Below, piece by piece: positions 38,586-47,370 of a stretch of 64,000 bases of DNA; positions within the stretch are counted from its first letter, which is position 1; each line of letters starts with the position of its first letter. The DNA comes from Psychrobacter celer (lineage in GTDB: Bacteria; Pseudomonadota; Gammaproteobacteria; Pseudomonadales; Moraxellaceae), in contig NZ_JABASU010000003.1 in assembly GCF_016107555.1 (NCBI RefSeq), forward strand, positions 114,218-178,217. The letters are read 5' to 3'. The translations under genes were made by a program, and so were the position numbers. The notes under the pieces are model-generated. The model was not told the DNA's origin. It made no database searches and saw only the letters and a program-made list of their open reading frames with translations.

Positions 38586-40805
38586 ATGCCCGAACATATA
38601 GCAACACCGCCGCCGACCACGACTACCCGTGAAACCATCGCTCCTAAACAAGCCAAGCAAGCGCCCTATTACAGTGTAAAAAACCGCCCCTATCTATCGG
38701 CACTTGTGCTAAGTGCCAGCGCTCTGCTAGCAGGGCTAAGCGCGCCGATGCACGCGCACGCAGAAGGATTGGGCGATTTGTTTGGTGGTAGCAGTGACAG
38801 TCGTGCACAAAAAAAGTTTTTATCCGTTGATGAAGCCTTTGATGTCAGCAGTAGCAGCAGTCCTGCCAAAGCTGGCACGCGCTTGTCGATCAATTTTGAT
38901 ATCACCCCTGCGCACTATGTTTATCAAAATCAGCTCAAGCTGACACTGCCTGATGGGGTAAAGGCCGCGCCGTTTACCTTTAATCAGCAGCCCGTTTCTA
39001 TCGACGATCCGACCTTTGGCCGCGTGCCAGTGTTTGATCAGGCCAATGTAGTGGCGAGCACCACGCTGAGTACGACAGATGGCAAGCCTCTAGACAATGC
39101 TGCGATTACGATTGGCTGGCAGGGCTGCGCCAAAGCAGGATTATGCTATCCACCAGAGAAGATAAAAACCACAGTCAGTATCGCCGCTGCACCCTCCCAG
39201 AGCCGCGCCAATAATGCATCAGCGACTGGCCAAGACGCGACAGCTAAAAGCACTGCGGCCAATGCTGATACTAATACCGTAGATACTGACGCTGGAGATG
39301 AGGCGACTATCAGTGAGCCGCTAACCACATCATCGGCTGCTGCGCCGCCAGAGAGTGCCAGCGGCCTTGCTGGTGAGCAGATGGATGATGAAGTCGTCGA
39401 CTATGATTTGATAGACGATGTGTCATTGGAAGGTGAGATTGCCGGTGCAGCTGCGCCCATAGCAGACACCCAGCAGTCTTCTGATCGAGCCTCAAGTAGT
39501 AGTGAGACTGCCGCTATCGGCGCGATGGATAGAGACCCTTTTGGCCTAGCGTCTCATCCATGGCTGGCATTGGCTTTGCTTTTTTTAGCAGGTTTGGGCT
39601 TGGCATTGACGCCTTGCGTCCTGCCCATGCTACCCATTGTAGCCAATATCGTCGCCCGTGAAGACAATCCCACGGTCAAACGCGGTGTGCTTTTGACAGG
39701 CAGCTACGCCATTGGGGTAGCCACCGCTTATGGAATTTTAGGTGCGGTTATTGCGGTGTTTGGTGAGTCTTTGGGCATCATCGGTTGGCTACAAAACCCG
39801 ATTATCTTAATCAGCTTTGCCATTGTGTTTGTACTTTTGGCGTTATATATGCTGGGTGTTTTTAGTATTCGTTTGCCCAATGCCATCAGTAGTAAGATGC
39901 AGCGCTTGAGTCAAGCAGGAGATAGTAAGCTTGGTAGTGCGGGCGGCAGCCTAATCGCTGGTTTTTTATCTGCGCTGGTGGTGTCACCCTGTGTCTCAGC
40001 GCCGTTATTTGGCGCGCTGCTGGCGGTGTCTACCATTGGCAGTCCGCTGCTTGGGTTTGTCGCTTTATTTATGCTGGGTTTCGGTCTGTCCGCGCCGCTG
40101 ATCCTAATCGGTGCCACTCAAGGCAAAATCATGCCAAAAGCTGGCGCGTGGATGAACTGGGTCAAGCAAGGTTTTGCGTTGCTGCTTTTTGCTGTGGCGC
40201 TGCTGCTGATTGAGCGCGTCTTTATCTCGCCTGTCATGCTGGTCGTATGGGCGCTTTGGTTTATGGTACTGGCAACATGGGCATGGGGCTGGCTTGGTAA
40301 AGGTCGTATCTTAACCCAAGCGCTGGGCTTAATCGCTGGGATTTGGGCGGCTTGTCTGATGGTGGGTGCCGCTTTGGGTAACGATGACAGTCTGCATCCG
40401 CTGGCCTCTTTAAGCGCCGCGCCTATGATGATGACATCTGCAAACGGTGTAACAGGTGCGAGCAATAGCGCCAATGACGCGCACATCACCACCCTTGCTG
40501 AGCTAGATGCTATTTCGGCTGACAATCCGAAAGTCATTGTCGATCTGACAGCAGAGTGGTGTGTTGAGTGCCGTATTATGGACAAAAACTTATTTCACAA
40601 TCGTCCTGCTCAGATGCAAGACTGGCTGCTGGTCAGACTCGATATCACAGAGACGACAGAGAACTCAAAAGCCATCTTAGCGCGTTATCAGCTATTTGGA
40701 CCGCCAGCATTGCTCTATTATCAAGACGGGCAGCTGGTCAATCAGCAAGTAGGGGAAATCGGGCGTTCGGCATTTGAGCAGACTTTAGAGGCGCTCAATC
40801 GCTAA
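38586..40805 (+). CDS. dsbD: Thiol:disulfide interchange protein DsbD
   Basis: 739-residue inner-membrane reductase that passes electrons from cytosolic thioredoxin to the periplasm. Order: signal peptide; alpha domain with WQGCAKAGLCYPPE; a ~130-residue acidic Ser/Ala/Thr linker; eight-helix beta domain with Cys in LTPCVLPMLP and VVSPCVSAPL; C-terminal thioredoxin-like gamma domain with WCVEC at 658-662. It is longer than the ~565-residue E. coli protein mainly because of the linker. It starts 51 bp after the alpha-domain paralogue, so both share a transcript. Confidence 0.96.
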   Translation: MPEHIATPPPTTTTRETIAPKQAKQAPYYSVKNRPYLSALVLSASALLAGLSAPMHAHAEGLGDLFGGSSDSRAQKKFLSVDEAFDVSSSSSPAKAGTRLSINFDITPAHYVYQNQLKLTLPDGVKAAPFTFNQQPVSIDDPTFGRVPVFDQANVVASTTLSTTDGKPLDNAAITIGWQGCAKAGLCYPPEKIKTTVSIAAAPSQSRANNASATGQDATAKSTAANADTNTVDTDAGDEATISEPLTTSSAAAPPESASGLAGEQMDDEVVDYDLIDDVSLEGEIAGAAAPIADTQQSSDRASSSSETAAIGAMDRDPFGLASHPWLALALLFLAGLGLALTPCVLPMLPIVANIVAREDNPTVKRGVLLTGSYAIGVATAYGILGAVIAVFGESLGIIGWLQNPIILISFAIVFVLLALYMLGVFSIRLPNAISSKMQRLSQAGDSKLGSAGGSLIAGFLSALVVSPCVSAPLFGALLAVSTIGSPLLGFVALFMLGFGLSAPLILIGATQGKIMPKAGAWMNWVKQGFALLLFAVALLLIERVFISPVMLVVWALWFMVLATWAWGWLGKGRILTQALGLIAGIWAACLMVGAALGNDDSLHPLASLSAAPMMMTSANGVTGASNSANDAHITTLAELDAISADNPKVIVDLTAEWCVECRIMDKNLFHNRPAQMQDWLLVRLDITETTENSKAILARYQLFGPPALLYYQDGQLVNQQVGEIGRSAFEQTLEALNR

Positions 40806-40899
40806 TTATCTACATGGATGAATAATAGCTAAAAGGGTGAATGTCTCACCTTCAAACACCCGCCTGACATAACAGCTAATGCTGTATATTTTGCCAATC

Positions 40900-40939
40900 A
40901 AAAGCCAAGCGCCTACTATGTTAGGAGCTTGGCTTTTTT
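40900..40939 (+). terminator. Terminator of dsbD
   Basis: Stem AAAGCCAAGC/GCTTGGCTTT extended by CCTA/TAGG, followed by six T. Confidence 0.88.
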
Positions 40940-40995
40940 GGTAAGGTGCCTTGGGATTGGCAGGGTGACCGACTAACTATTTGCTTTTATAGGTA

Positions 40996-41171
40996 TTAGG
41001 GCGTGTCCCTAATTCAAGCGTTTATGACTAAACGGGCTAAAAATGGCTAAATCTTTGGCAAACGGTGTCAAATAGCTGGCCAATATCTTGATATTACCTG
41101 CGCTATTTTCCTTGTTTGCCTTCGATTTATCTCATTTTTATCACCATTTTTAAAATAGGGACACGCCCTAA
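40996..41171. mobile_element. MITE-like element with 16-bp perfect terminal inverted repeats
   Basis: Left end TTAGGGCGTGTCCCTA (40996-41011) and right end TAGGGACACGCCCTAA (41156-41171) are perfect reverse complements. The interior is also an imperfect palindrome: GGCAAAC...AATAGC on the left recurs inverted as GCTATT...GTTTGCC on the right, and AAAAATGG-type blocks match too. At 176 bp it has no room for a transposase. TA or TTA/TAA at the tips may be the target duplication. It looks like a non-autonomous transposon that a full-length relative elsewhere would mobilise. Confidence 0.72.
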
Positions 41172-41468
41172 ATGTCTTTGTCTGTTTATCTTGTTTGTTT
41201 ATACAGACATGGTGCTTGATATAATGGTAACCTCTATTGTCTCTTGCTAGTCAAAGTAAGCTCATACGGAGATCTGTCTTTTTGTGTGTGTTATTATCTG
41301 TATTTGCAGCAAGGATAACGCTAGTATAGTGTCTATATTTTCATTACAATAAAGCAACAATGCTGAAGGGGCTAGGCGAATTGTCAGCACAGCCCTCGAT
41401 GTCCATTAATGAATGGTTTTTATATTAGCGCTGATGCTAATGGTATATTCATTATCTAAAATACTCTA

Positions 41469-41488
41469 CTGACCTTATTATTGGTCAG
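41469..41488 (+). promoter_or_regulatory. Hairpin just before the pldA ribosome site
   Basis: Arms CTGACC and GGTCAG around 8 A/T bases, ending 2 bases before AAAGGA. It could affect translation or be an operator. Confidence 0.35.
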
Positions 41489-41501
41489 ATAAAGGACACC
41501 T

Positions 41502-42983
41502 ATGTTTGCCCATATCATTACTCAACGTCAATTACCGCAAGCCTGTGCCTCAAGCCAGCCATCTGGTGGCTTATCACTTAACTGTCGTCAAAGTAGCCAT
41601 CGCCATCTATGTGTTGCAATCGCGGTGGCTTTGAGCTTGACGGCCTTACAAGCTCACGCTGCGATGGACGAGCAAACCTATCGGGAGCTGCCAGTTCCAG
41701 ACGCAGCGTTTGAGTATGAGGATTATGAGGTGCCACAGAGCGAGGCCGATACTGAGCAACCAGCGAACGCAGAGGCAGGTAAGCAAAACCGTAAAGTGGT
41801 CAGTAAAGAGTTTATTGCCAAACAAGCAGAACTGTTTGCTGAATGTACCGAAGTACAGCTGGCGACCGCGCGTTTGGCTTGTTTTGATAAAGTGGCAGAG
41901 CAAGGCAAAACGCCGAGCTATACCACCACCAAACAGCCTGTGGACTTAGCCAAAACCTTTCAAAGCACACTGTCAGGCAACCCGCAAGTGGTGTTTGTAG
42001 AAGAAAGCTCTACCATCACAACCGATAGCAGCGCCGTCGCTGCCGAGCTGCCCCAACAAGCGGCGTCCTCGCCTGATACGCAGAGTCTAGACACAGTGGG
42101 GTTGACCCAACGAGAAGCCAAAGTGCTCGAAAGTGTCGGTGTCAAGCAAACGGACATCGAAAAGTACACCCCGCTGAGCCTATCTTATGATTTGGATAAA
42201 AACAGTGAGCGCGGCACTTGGACCGTCAGACCTTATCGTCCAACCTACTTACTGCCGCTGTTTTATACCTTTGACCCTAACTTGGGGCCAAGCAGTCCTT
42301 CACAAGACACCGAGCCTTTTACGTCCAATGATGTCCGTGAGACGGAGCTGAAGTTTCAGCTGTCGTTAAAGACCAAAGTGGCAGAGGACTTGTTTGATAG
42401 TAGTGCTGATTTATGGTTTGGCTATACCCAAGAGTCGCATTGGCAGGTATATAACGAAGACAACTCTCGGCCGTTTCGTGCCACCGACTATCAGCCTGAG
42501 ATATTTTTGACCCAGCCTGTGACCGCTGACTTACCCTTTGGCGGCCGTCTACGTATGCTAGGTGCAGGTGCCATTCACCACTCTAATGGCCAAGATGATC
42601 CGTTATCGCGTTCGTGGAACCGCGCGTATCTGATGGCAGGGGCTGAGTGGGGTAAGTTGTCGGTCGTACCGCGGCTCTGGGCGCGCGTCAATAACGAAAG
42701 CAGCAGCAGCGAAGACAACTCTGATATCGAAGACTACATGGGCTATGGTGATATCAAATTCCTATACGATCTGCCAGATCAGCAAAGCCTAAGCGGCACG
42801 TTGCGCTATAACCCCAGCACCAACAAAGGCGCGGCGCAGATCGACTACATTTATCCACTGACCGAAAATGTCAATGGCTATGTACAGCTGTTCCAAGGCT
42901 ATGGCGAGTCTATCATCGACTATAACCACGAAAACACCTCCATCGGTTTTGGTATCGTCTTAAATGATTGGAAGGGTTTTTAA
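41502..42983 (+). CDS. pldA: Outer-membrane phospholipase A1 (PldA/OMPLA)
   Basis: 493 residues. The C-terminal ~290 residues are the OMPLA beta-barrel, with the active-site motif HHSNGQDDPLSRSWNR (His-Ser with a downstream Asn) and a barrel strand end YNHENTSIGFGIVLNDW. It hydrolyses misplaced phospholipids in the outer leaflet. The N-terminal ~200 residues are extra compared with the 289-residue E. coli enzyme: signal region, then a segment with ECTEVQLATARLACFDKVAE (a Cys-pair pattern), and a low-complexity linker. AAAGGA precedes the ATG. Confidence 0.93.
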   Translation: MFAHIITQRQLPQACASSQPSGGLSLNCRQSSHRHLCVAIAVALSLTALQAHAAMDEQTYRELPVPDAAFEYEDYEVPQSEADTEQPANAEAGKQNRKVVSKEFIAKQAELFAECTEVQLATARLACFDKVAEQGKTPSYTTTKQPVDLAKTFQSTLSGNPQVVFVEESSTITTDSSAVAAELPQQAASSPDTQSLDTVGLTQREAKVLESVGVKQTDIEKYTPLSLSYDLDKNSERGTWTVRPYRPTYLLPLFYTFDPNLGPSSPSQDTEPFTSNDVRETELKFQLSLKTKVAEDLFDSSADLWFGYTQESHWQVYNEDNSRPFRATDYQPEIFLTQPVTADLPFGGRLRMLGAGAIHHSNGQDDPLSRSWNRAYLMAGAEWGKLSVVPRLWARVNNESSSSEDNSDIEDYMGYGDIKFLYDLPDQQSLSGTLRYNPSTNKGAAQIDYIYPLTENVNGYVQLFQGYGESIIDYNHENTSIGFGIVLNDWKGF

Positions 42984-43023
42984 GGCCTGATCGACGGCCT
43001 TTGACTGCCAAGGAGTACAAGCA

Positions 43024-43848
43024 ATGCGCCGACTGGCTCCTTATCAAACTGGACTATGGCTGGCAGAGTATGTGGATATACGCTGCCAGCTATGCCGCGT
43101 ATATCGCAGCACCGCACCATCTCAGCTGTTGACTTCTCATCTACCCACAGCCGCTCCTCCGATTGCTGTTCCAATGTTTACCGATATTTACCGTGGTAAG
43201 GTTGCTCGGTATATCCATCGTCACTTGAGTCGTGGTCTGCTCTGTGCTCATTGTCATCATGGTATTACGTGGCTGCCCAAACCATTTAGAGTCGATATCG
43301 CAGCTGGCAGCGCCTTGGGCATTCAGGCGTCTACTTTTTATGACTATCCTATTCGGCAAGCCATTCGCGCTTTCAAGCATGACGAAGACATGCGCAAACT
43401 GCCACTGCTGCTCCATGCGATTCGTCAACTACCACGGCCACATGGCTGCCATCACGATAATGCTGTCATCGTCGCGATGCCAACCACCCCTCAACGTCTG
43501 GTAAAACGTGGCTTTGATCCGGTCAGTATCTTAGCCGCGCAGCTGTCTAAGCATTGGCAGATACCGCTATGGCAAGGTGTCCGGCGTATCGATCACACCG
43601 TCAGCCAGCAAGGCCTGACACGCGCTGAGCGCCTCAGTAATCTCAATAATGCTTTTGTGCTGACCGAAACCCCGCCAGTTAAACGTTTACTGCTGTTCGA
43701 TGATGTCGCAACCACAGGCGCGAGCCTACAGGCGCTGGGCCACGCTTTGTATAAGCCAGCTACCAGTGCCGCATCCGCGTCCTCATTGCCGACCAACCGC
43801 TACCACCTATCTGCCTATGCACTCGCTCATGGGAGTCAGTATCGTTAG
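43024..43848 (+). CDS. comF: ComF-family phosphoribosyltransferase-like protein
   Basis: 274 residues. The N-terminal zinc-finger-like part has CQLC and, after an insertion, CAHC. The C-terminal part is a PRPP-binding domain with LLLFDDVATTGASLQALG and the block FDPVSILAAQLSKHW. ComF proteins support natural transformation, acting with the helicase machinery on incoming single-stranded DNA. The insertion between the two Cys pairs is longer than usual. It lies 350 bp upstream of the type IV pilus genes, a fitting neighbour, and 40 bp after pldA. Confidence 0.9.
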   Translation: MRRLAPYQTGLWLAEYVDIRCQLCRVYRSTAPSQLLTSHLPTAAPPIAVPMFTDIYRGKVARYIHRHLSRGLLCAHCHHGITWLPKPFRVDIAAGSALGIQASTFYDYPIRQAIRAFKHDEDMRKLPLLLHAIRQLPRPHGCHHDNAVIVAMPTTPQRLVKRGFDPVSILAAQLSKHWQIPLWQGVRRIDHTVSQQGLTRAERLSNLNNAFVLTETPPVKRLLLFDDVATTGASLQALGHALYKPATSAASASSLPTNRYHLSAYALAHGSQYR

Positions 43849-44197
43849 TCATTTATAAAGTATTGACGGTACTTCTATAATGACTAATATGTTGCTAAGA
43901 TGTTGCCTAACCGCTATATTATTAAATCAATATATATAAATTTGTTAGCTAACATTAATCGAAGGCTACGATTGGTTTTTAAGTACCTGATTTAAAATAT
44001 ATTTTTCTGTAGCTGGCATGTGGTTTTATGGAATAAAAATTGCATGTCTTATAGTGAACGATAAAAGAATGTGACTTCTCCCTACTGATTGGTAGTTAAG
44101 TGTCTTAGTAGGTAAGAGTTACGAGGTCTTTTAGATTGACTATTGGCAAATGGATGGTTATGAGACAGACGGTAGACGTTATAAATAGGAATGTGAT
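43849..44197. other. Promoter region of the minor pilin operon
   Basis: About 350 bp, AT-rich, between comF and the first pilin gene. It holds a sigma-54-type promoter match at 44029-44044. No gene. Confidence 0.6.
44029..44044 (+). promoter_or_regulatory. Sigma-54 (-24/-12) promoter candidate for the minor pilin operon
   Basis: TGGAATAAAAATTGCA has GG and GC exactly 10 bases apart and a good TTGCA -12 element; the -24 element (TGGAAT) deviates from TGGCAC at two positions. It lies about 155 bp before the first pilin start. Confidence 0.55.
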
Positions 44198-44680
44198 GTG
44201 AGAGCCTCTAAGAATAGCCTGTCGCCTACAATACAAATGAGAAGCTCAGGGTTTACCTTGATTGAGCTGATGGTGACGATTGCTGTGCTTGCTATTATTG
44301 TTGGTATCGCGGCGCCTAGCATTAGTACGCAGTTGGAGAACCAGCGAGTGAAAGCGACAACTGCTACTCTAGTGAGCGCATTGAAAGAAGCGAAAGCTGA
44401 AAGTGTTATTCGTAGACAGGCTTTGGAGTTTAGCTTCGATGCTAGTAACCATTCGATAGCTATAAAAACTAAGGAAGATAGTCCGGTTGAGGTTGCAAGC
44501 TATAGCTATAGCTCGAAAAGTATTATAAAAGCAGATGAAACTTCGATTACATTTAGTCCGTCTAAGCGTGCAGATGCTGTCACTTTGAATGTATGTGATA
44601 ACTATTCAGCTACTACAATGCAGGTTATCGTTACTACAGCGGCTAATATAAGTAGCGTAGCAGGAGGAACCTGTTCATGA
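44198..44680 (+). CDS. FimT/GspH-family minor pilin
   Basis: 160 residues with the prepilin motif [20 protein letters not shown] and the following helical spine (ISTQLENQRVKATTATLVSA). The layout (one N-terminal helix, Ser/Thr-rich beta C-domain, closing Cys pair) is that of FimT/FimU/GspH minor pilins at the pilus tip. It starts with GTG, AGGAA eight bases before it; an ATG at 44237 gives a shorter leader. First of seven overlapping genes. In Acinetobacter and Pseudomonas the equivalent operon is needed for pilus assembly and competence. Confidence 0.85.
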   Translation: MRASKNSLSPTIQMRSSGFTLIELMVTIAVLAIIVGIAAPSISTQLENQRVKATTATLVSALKEAKAESVIRRQALEFSFDASNHSIAIKTKEDSPVEVASYSYSSKSIIKADETSITFSPSKRADAVTLNVCDNYSATTMQVIVTTAANISSVAGGTCS

Positions 44681-45240
44681 TTAAGTTAGATAATCAGCGC
44701 GGAGTAGGCTTAGTAGAGGTTATGGTAGCTTTGTTATTATTGGCTGTTGCTGTATTAGGGTTTAGTGCGTTGCAGCTAAATGCATTGAGTGCTACGGATG
44801 AAAGCTTAGTACGTAGCCGCGCTATGAGTATGTCAAAACAACTATCGGAGAATATGCGTTTGAATACCTTAGCCACTGATGACTTTATGACAGAGTTAAA
44901 TACCCTGAACCAAGGCGCAACTAATATCACTGAGTATTGTACTAAAGTGGCACAGGCAAGTAGTCGTTTCGACCAAGATAGCTGTAAATCAGACGCTTGC
45001 AGTGCCGAAGAGATAGCACAATTGAATGCATGGCAGGCAGCTAGTTTAGGCTGTGAACAAGATATCATGCTAAATATGACCACTTGTCCAGATATGGCTG
45101 ATATTAATGCTAGACAATGTATTATTACCTCATGGGGTAAGACGCTACCTGTGTTAGACGATAGCGAAGACAACGCTTGTGGCAACAGTAGTGGAGCCTA
45201 CAAAGCAGGAGCGAATTGCTTGATAATGGAGTCTTATTGA
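44677..45240 (+). CDS. pilV: Type IV pilus minor pilin PilV
   Basis: 187 residues. Prepilin motif RG-VGLVEVMVALLLLAVAVLG, the PilV-type variant with Val at +1 and Glu at +5, followed by LQLNALSATDESLVRSRAMS. Several cysteines late in the protein (CTKVAQ, DSCKSDACSAEE) could form disulfides. The ATG overlaps the stop of the previous gene (ATGA), preceded by GGAGG. It forms part of the minor pilin priming complex with PilW, PilX and PilE. Confidence 0.9.
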   Translation: MIKLDNQRGVGLVEVMVALLLLAVAVLGFSALQLNALSATDESLVRSRAMSMSKQLSENMRLNTLATDDFMTELNTLNQGATNITEYCTKVAQASSRFDQDSCKSDACSAEEIAQLNAWQAASLGCEQDIMLNMTTCPDMADINARQCIITSWGKTLPVLDDSEDNACGNSSGAYKAGANCLIMESY

Positions 45241-46364
45241 TGAGAGCCTCACCGTTTCGTGACTGTGATATATATCAAAGGGGATTTACCTTAATAGAGC
45301 TCATGATATCGCTGTTCTTGGGTTTGCTAGTGTCTGCGGCAGCTGTACAGGTTTACATGATTAATGCAAAAACAGCAGGAATTCAAGTAAGCGCTTCAGA
45401 ACTGGTTGAAGATGCAACCTTTAATCTGCCTACTATTGAAAGAAAGTTGCGTCTTGCAAATTTGGGGTTAGCAGATGAAGTTGCAGCAGATCAGCCTGGT
45501 TCTGGTATTGTACTAACCAGTGCTGAAAACGCGTTAGAAGATGAAGAGGGAAATAAAGCATTAGATAACTTTCGTAATCCTAAAGACTTAGGAGATGATC
45601 CAAAAGTACCAAAAAACATCACTTTAGGTGGCGCTCCTGTAAAAGTGTCTTTATTAACGCGTACTGGCGATCAGACGGTGGGCACAAAGACAAATGAGTG
45701 GACTGGAGCGAGTAATACGAACTTGAAAAGCGGTCAGCTGACCATTCAATATCGTGCTCCTCAGGATATGTATGACTGTGAAGGTAAATTGGCTTTGGGT
45801 CCAAGACAAGTGACTATCGGTGGTGTAAAGGAAGCTATTGATGGCCAAGTTGTTATAGAACGTTTCTATCTTAAGGCACCAGACGATTCGAAGCCTACAG
45901 AGCTGTCTTTGTATTGTGACGCAGGTAAGTATATTACCGAAGTTATGGATGAGTATACTGAACAAAGCAAACCAGATGAAAAATTACCTAAGTCTGTTGA
46001 GTTTGAGACACGCAACGCAATCAGAGATTTTGGCGATGCCGGTCAAGAAATTATGACTAATGTAGACTATTTTGACATATTACTATCGACGCGAGAAGGT
46101 AACCAATTACAGTACTATACTGTAAAGGACTACTTAGATTTGGACTTCGATAAACAACCACCTATTGTAGGTATAAAGTACGGTTTGATTTTGCGTTCTG
46201 AAAATGCCGCGTTGAATGAAGAAGGGCCATCCGAATTCAGCGTACTGGGTAAAAGCTCTACTTTAAACGATGGTTTAAGTAAAAAGTATTTGCGTACAGT
46301 AGTAGAGTCATATGTAACGTTAAGAAATATAAGTGTTATGGATGAAAATAAACCTGCTATTTAA
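45240..46364 (+). CDS. pilW: Type IV pilus assembly protein PilW
   Basis: 374 residues. Prepilin motif [22 protein letters not shown], then the PilW pattern VYMINAKTAGIQVSASELVEDA. The long C-terminal domain is beta-rich, as in other PilW proteins. The ATG at 45240 overlaps the pilV stop (TGATG); an earlier in-frame ATG at 45216 sits inside pilV. AT-richer and more divergent than the core genes around the cluster. Confidence 0.9.
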   Translation: MRASPFRDCDIYQRGFTLIELMISLFLGLLVSAAAVQVYMINAKTAGIQVSASELVEDATFNLPTIERKLRLANLGLADEVAADQPGSGIVLTSAENALEDEEGNKALDNFRNPKDLGDDPKVPKNITLGGAPVKVSLLTRTGDQTVGTKTNEWTGASNTNLKSGQLTIQYRAPQDMYDCEGKLALGPRQVTIGGVKEAIDGQVVIERFYLKAPDDSKPTELSLYCDAGKYITEVMDEYTEQSKPDEKLPKSVEFETRNAIRDFGDAGQEIMTNVDYFDILLSTREGNQLQYYTVKDYLDLDFDKQPPIVGIKYGLILRSENAALNEEGPSEFSVLGKSSTLNDGLSKKYLRTVVESYVTLRNISVMDENKPAI

Positions 46365-46390
46365 ACTTGTCTTGCTTTGGTAATCATATT

Positions 46391-47317
46391 ATGAATCAGT
46401 ATCCTAGATGTCAGTTAGCAAACTCGCAAAACGGGGCGACATTAATTGTGGTTCTCATGTTTTTACTGTTGATTGTGGTCGTGGGTGCTATAGCTGTGCG
46501 AAACAGTATGACTTCGTTACGTCTTGCAACCAGCGATCAGGTTGACACTTTACTTTTAAATACCTCAGATACCGCAAATAAAAATATCGAAAATATCATT
46601 AATGATCCAGATTATAGTAGCGAAAAAGCCAATATCCTTGGTTCTCTTGGGTTCTTTGGTTATTTTTTAAATACTGGCGCCACCTCGAACCGTGGGGATC
46701 AGGTATTGTTTTGCTATCGTCCACGCCAAAACTACTTTTTTAAGATGTCAGAGGCAACTATTAATACTCCATCTGGTCAAAGTAAGCTGATAGGCGGCGC
46801 AGGATCAGGTGGTTTTTGTCGTCCTAGTGAAGCCAATGACTTTGTCAACGCTCGTCAAAACGTCATGACTCAGGTGTCAGTGACCAGGCCAAATACCCAG
46901 TCATTACCAGTCACCCCTTTTGGTAATGTACCATTAGAGATAACCATTAATTCAGATGACGCTACCAGTAGCTCGCCAAGCTTTCGGATACACTCCACCT
47001 CATTTTTGCCAGCTTTATCAAACGTATCAGACGATAAAATCACTGAGTGTCTCAAAAAGCCCAGCGAAAACGCCGCATCATTTGTAGCTGGAGTAGATGA
47101 AGATGACTCTACCCAAAACATCTATTTTGGTGAGACCCGAAACGAGTGTCTAGCGAAGATAGGCGTACCAGCCAAAGTGCTAGTCAAAGAAGCCAAGCTA
47201 GAGAACGATGTCAATTCTGAAAACTGTATAGATGACGGTTATGGAGAAGGTGACGGAAAGATCTCTAAAGCATGCCAAGAGCTATTGAGCTTAACGCCGA
47301 CTGGCAACATAGCTTAG
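46391..47317 (+). CDS. pilX: Type IV pilus assembly protein PilX
   Basis: 308 residues. N-terminus NG-ATLIVVLMFLLLIVVVGAIAVR is the PilX-type helix, with Ala at +1 and no Glu at +5, and the next helix is SMTSLRLATSDQVDTLLLNT. This is longer than the ~170-190 residues of Pseudomonas PilX, and nearer to ComB of Acinetobacter. The later part has four cysteines. ATG at 46391 is chosen as giving a short leader; ribosome site weak, so coupling to pilW is likely. Confidence 0.85.
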   Translation: MNQYPRCQLANSQNGATLIVVLMFLLLIVVVGAIAVRNSMTSLRLATSDQVDTLLLNTSDTANKNIENIINDPDYSSEKANILGSLGFFGYFLNTGATSNRGDQVLFCYRPRQNYFFKMSEATINTPSGQSKLIGGAGSGGFCRPSEANDFVNARQNVMTQVSVTRPNTQSLPVTPFGNVPLEITINSDDATSSSPSFRIHSTSFLPALSNVSDDKITECLKKPSENAASFVAGVDEDDSTQNIYFGETRNECLAKIGVPAKVLVKEAKLENDVNSENCIDDGYGEGDGKISKACQELLSLTPTGNIA

Positions 47318-47370
47318 CTAATAGGTTAACTTAGGTCAGATTTATAACTAGTATATAGCAGGAATCTAAT

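Larger units (their letters stand above)
40806..41501. other. Intergenic region, dsbD to pldA
   Basis: About 700 bp, with the dsbD terminator (40900-40939), a MITE-like element (40996-41171) and a hairpin just upstream of the pldA ribosome site (41469-41488). No protein gene was seen. Confidence 0.7.

Noticed and set aside
41000..41170. Complete insertion sequence at the terminal inverted repeats
   Set aside because: Only 176 bp with no transposase frame; recorded as a MITE-like element instead.
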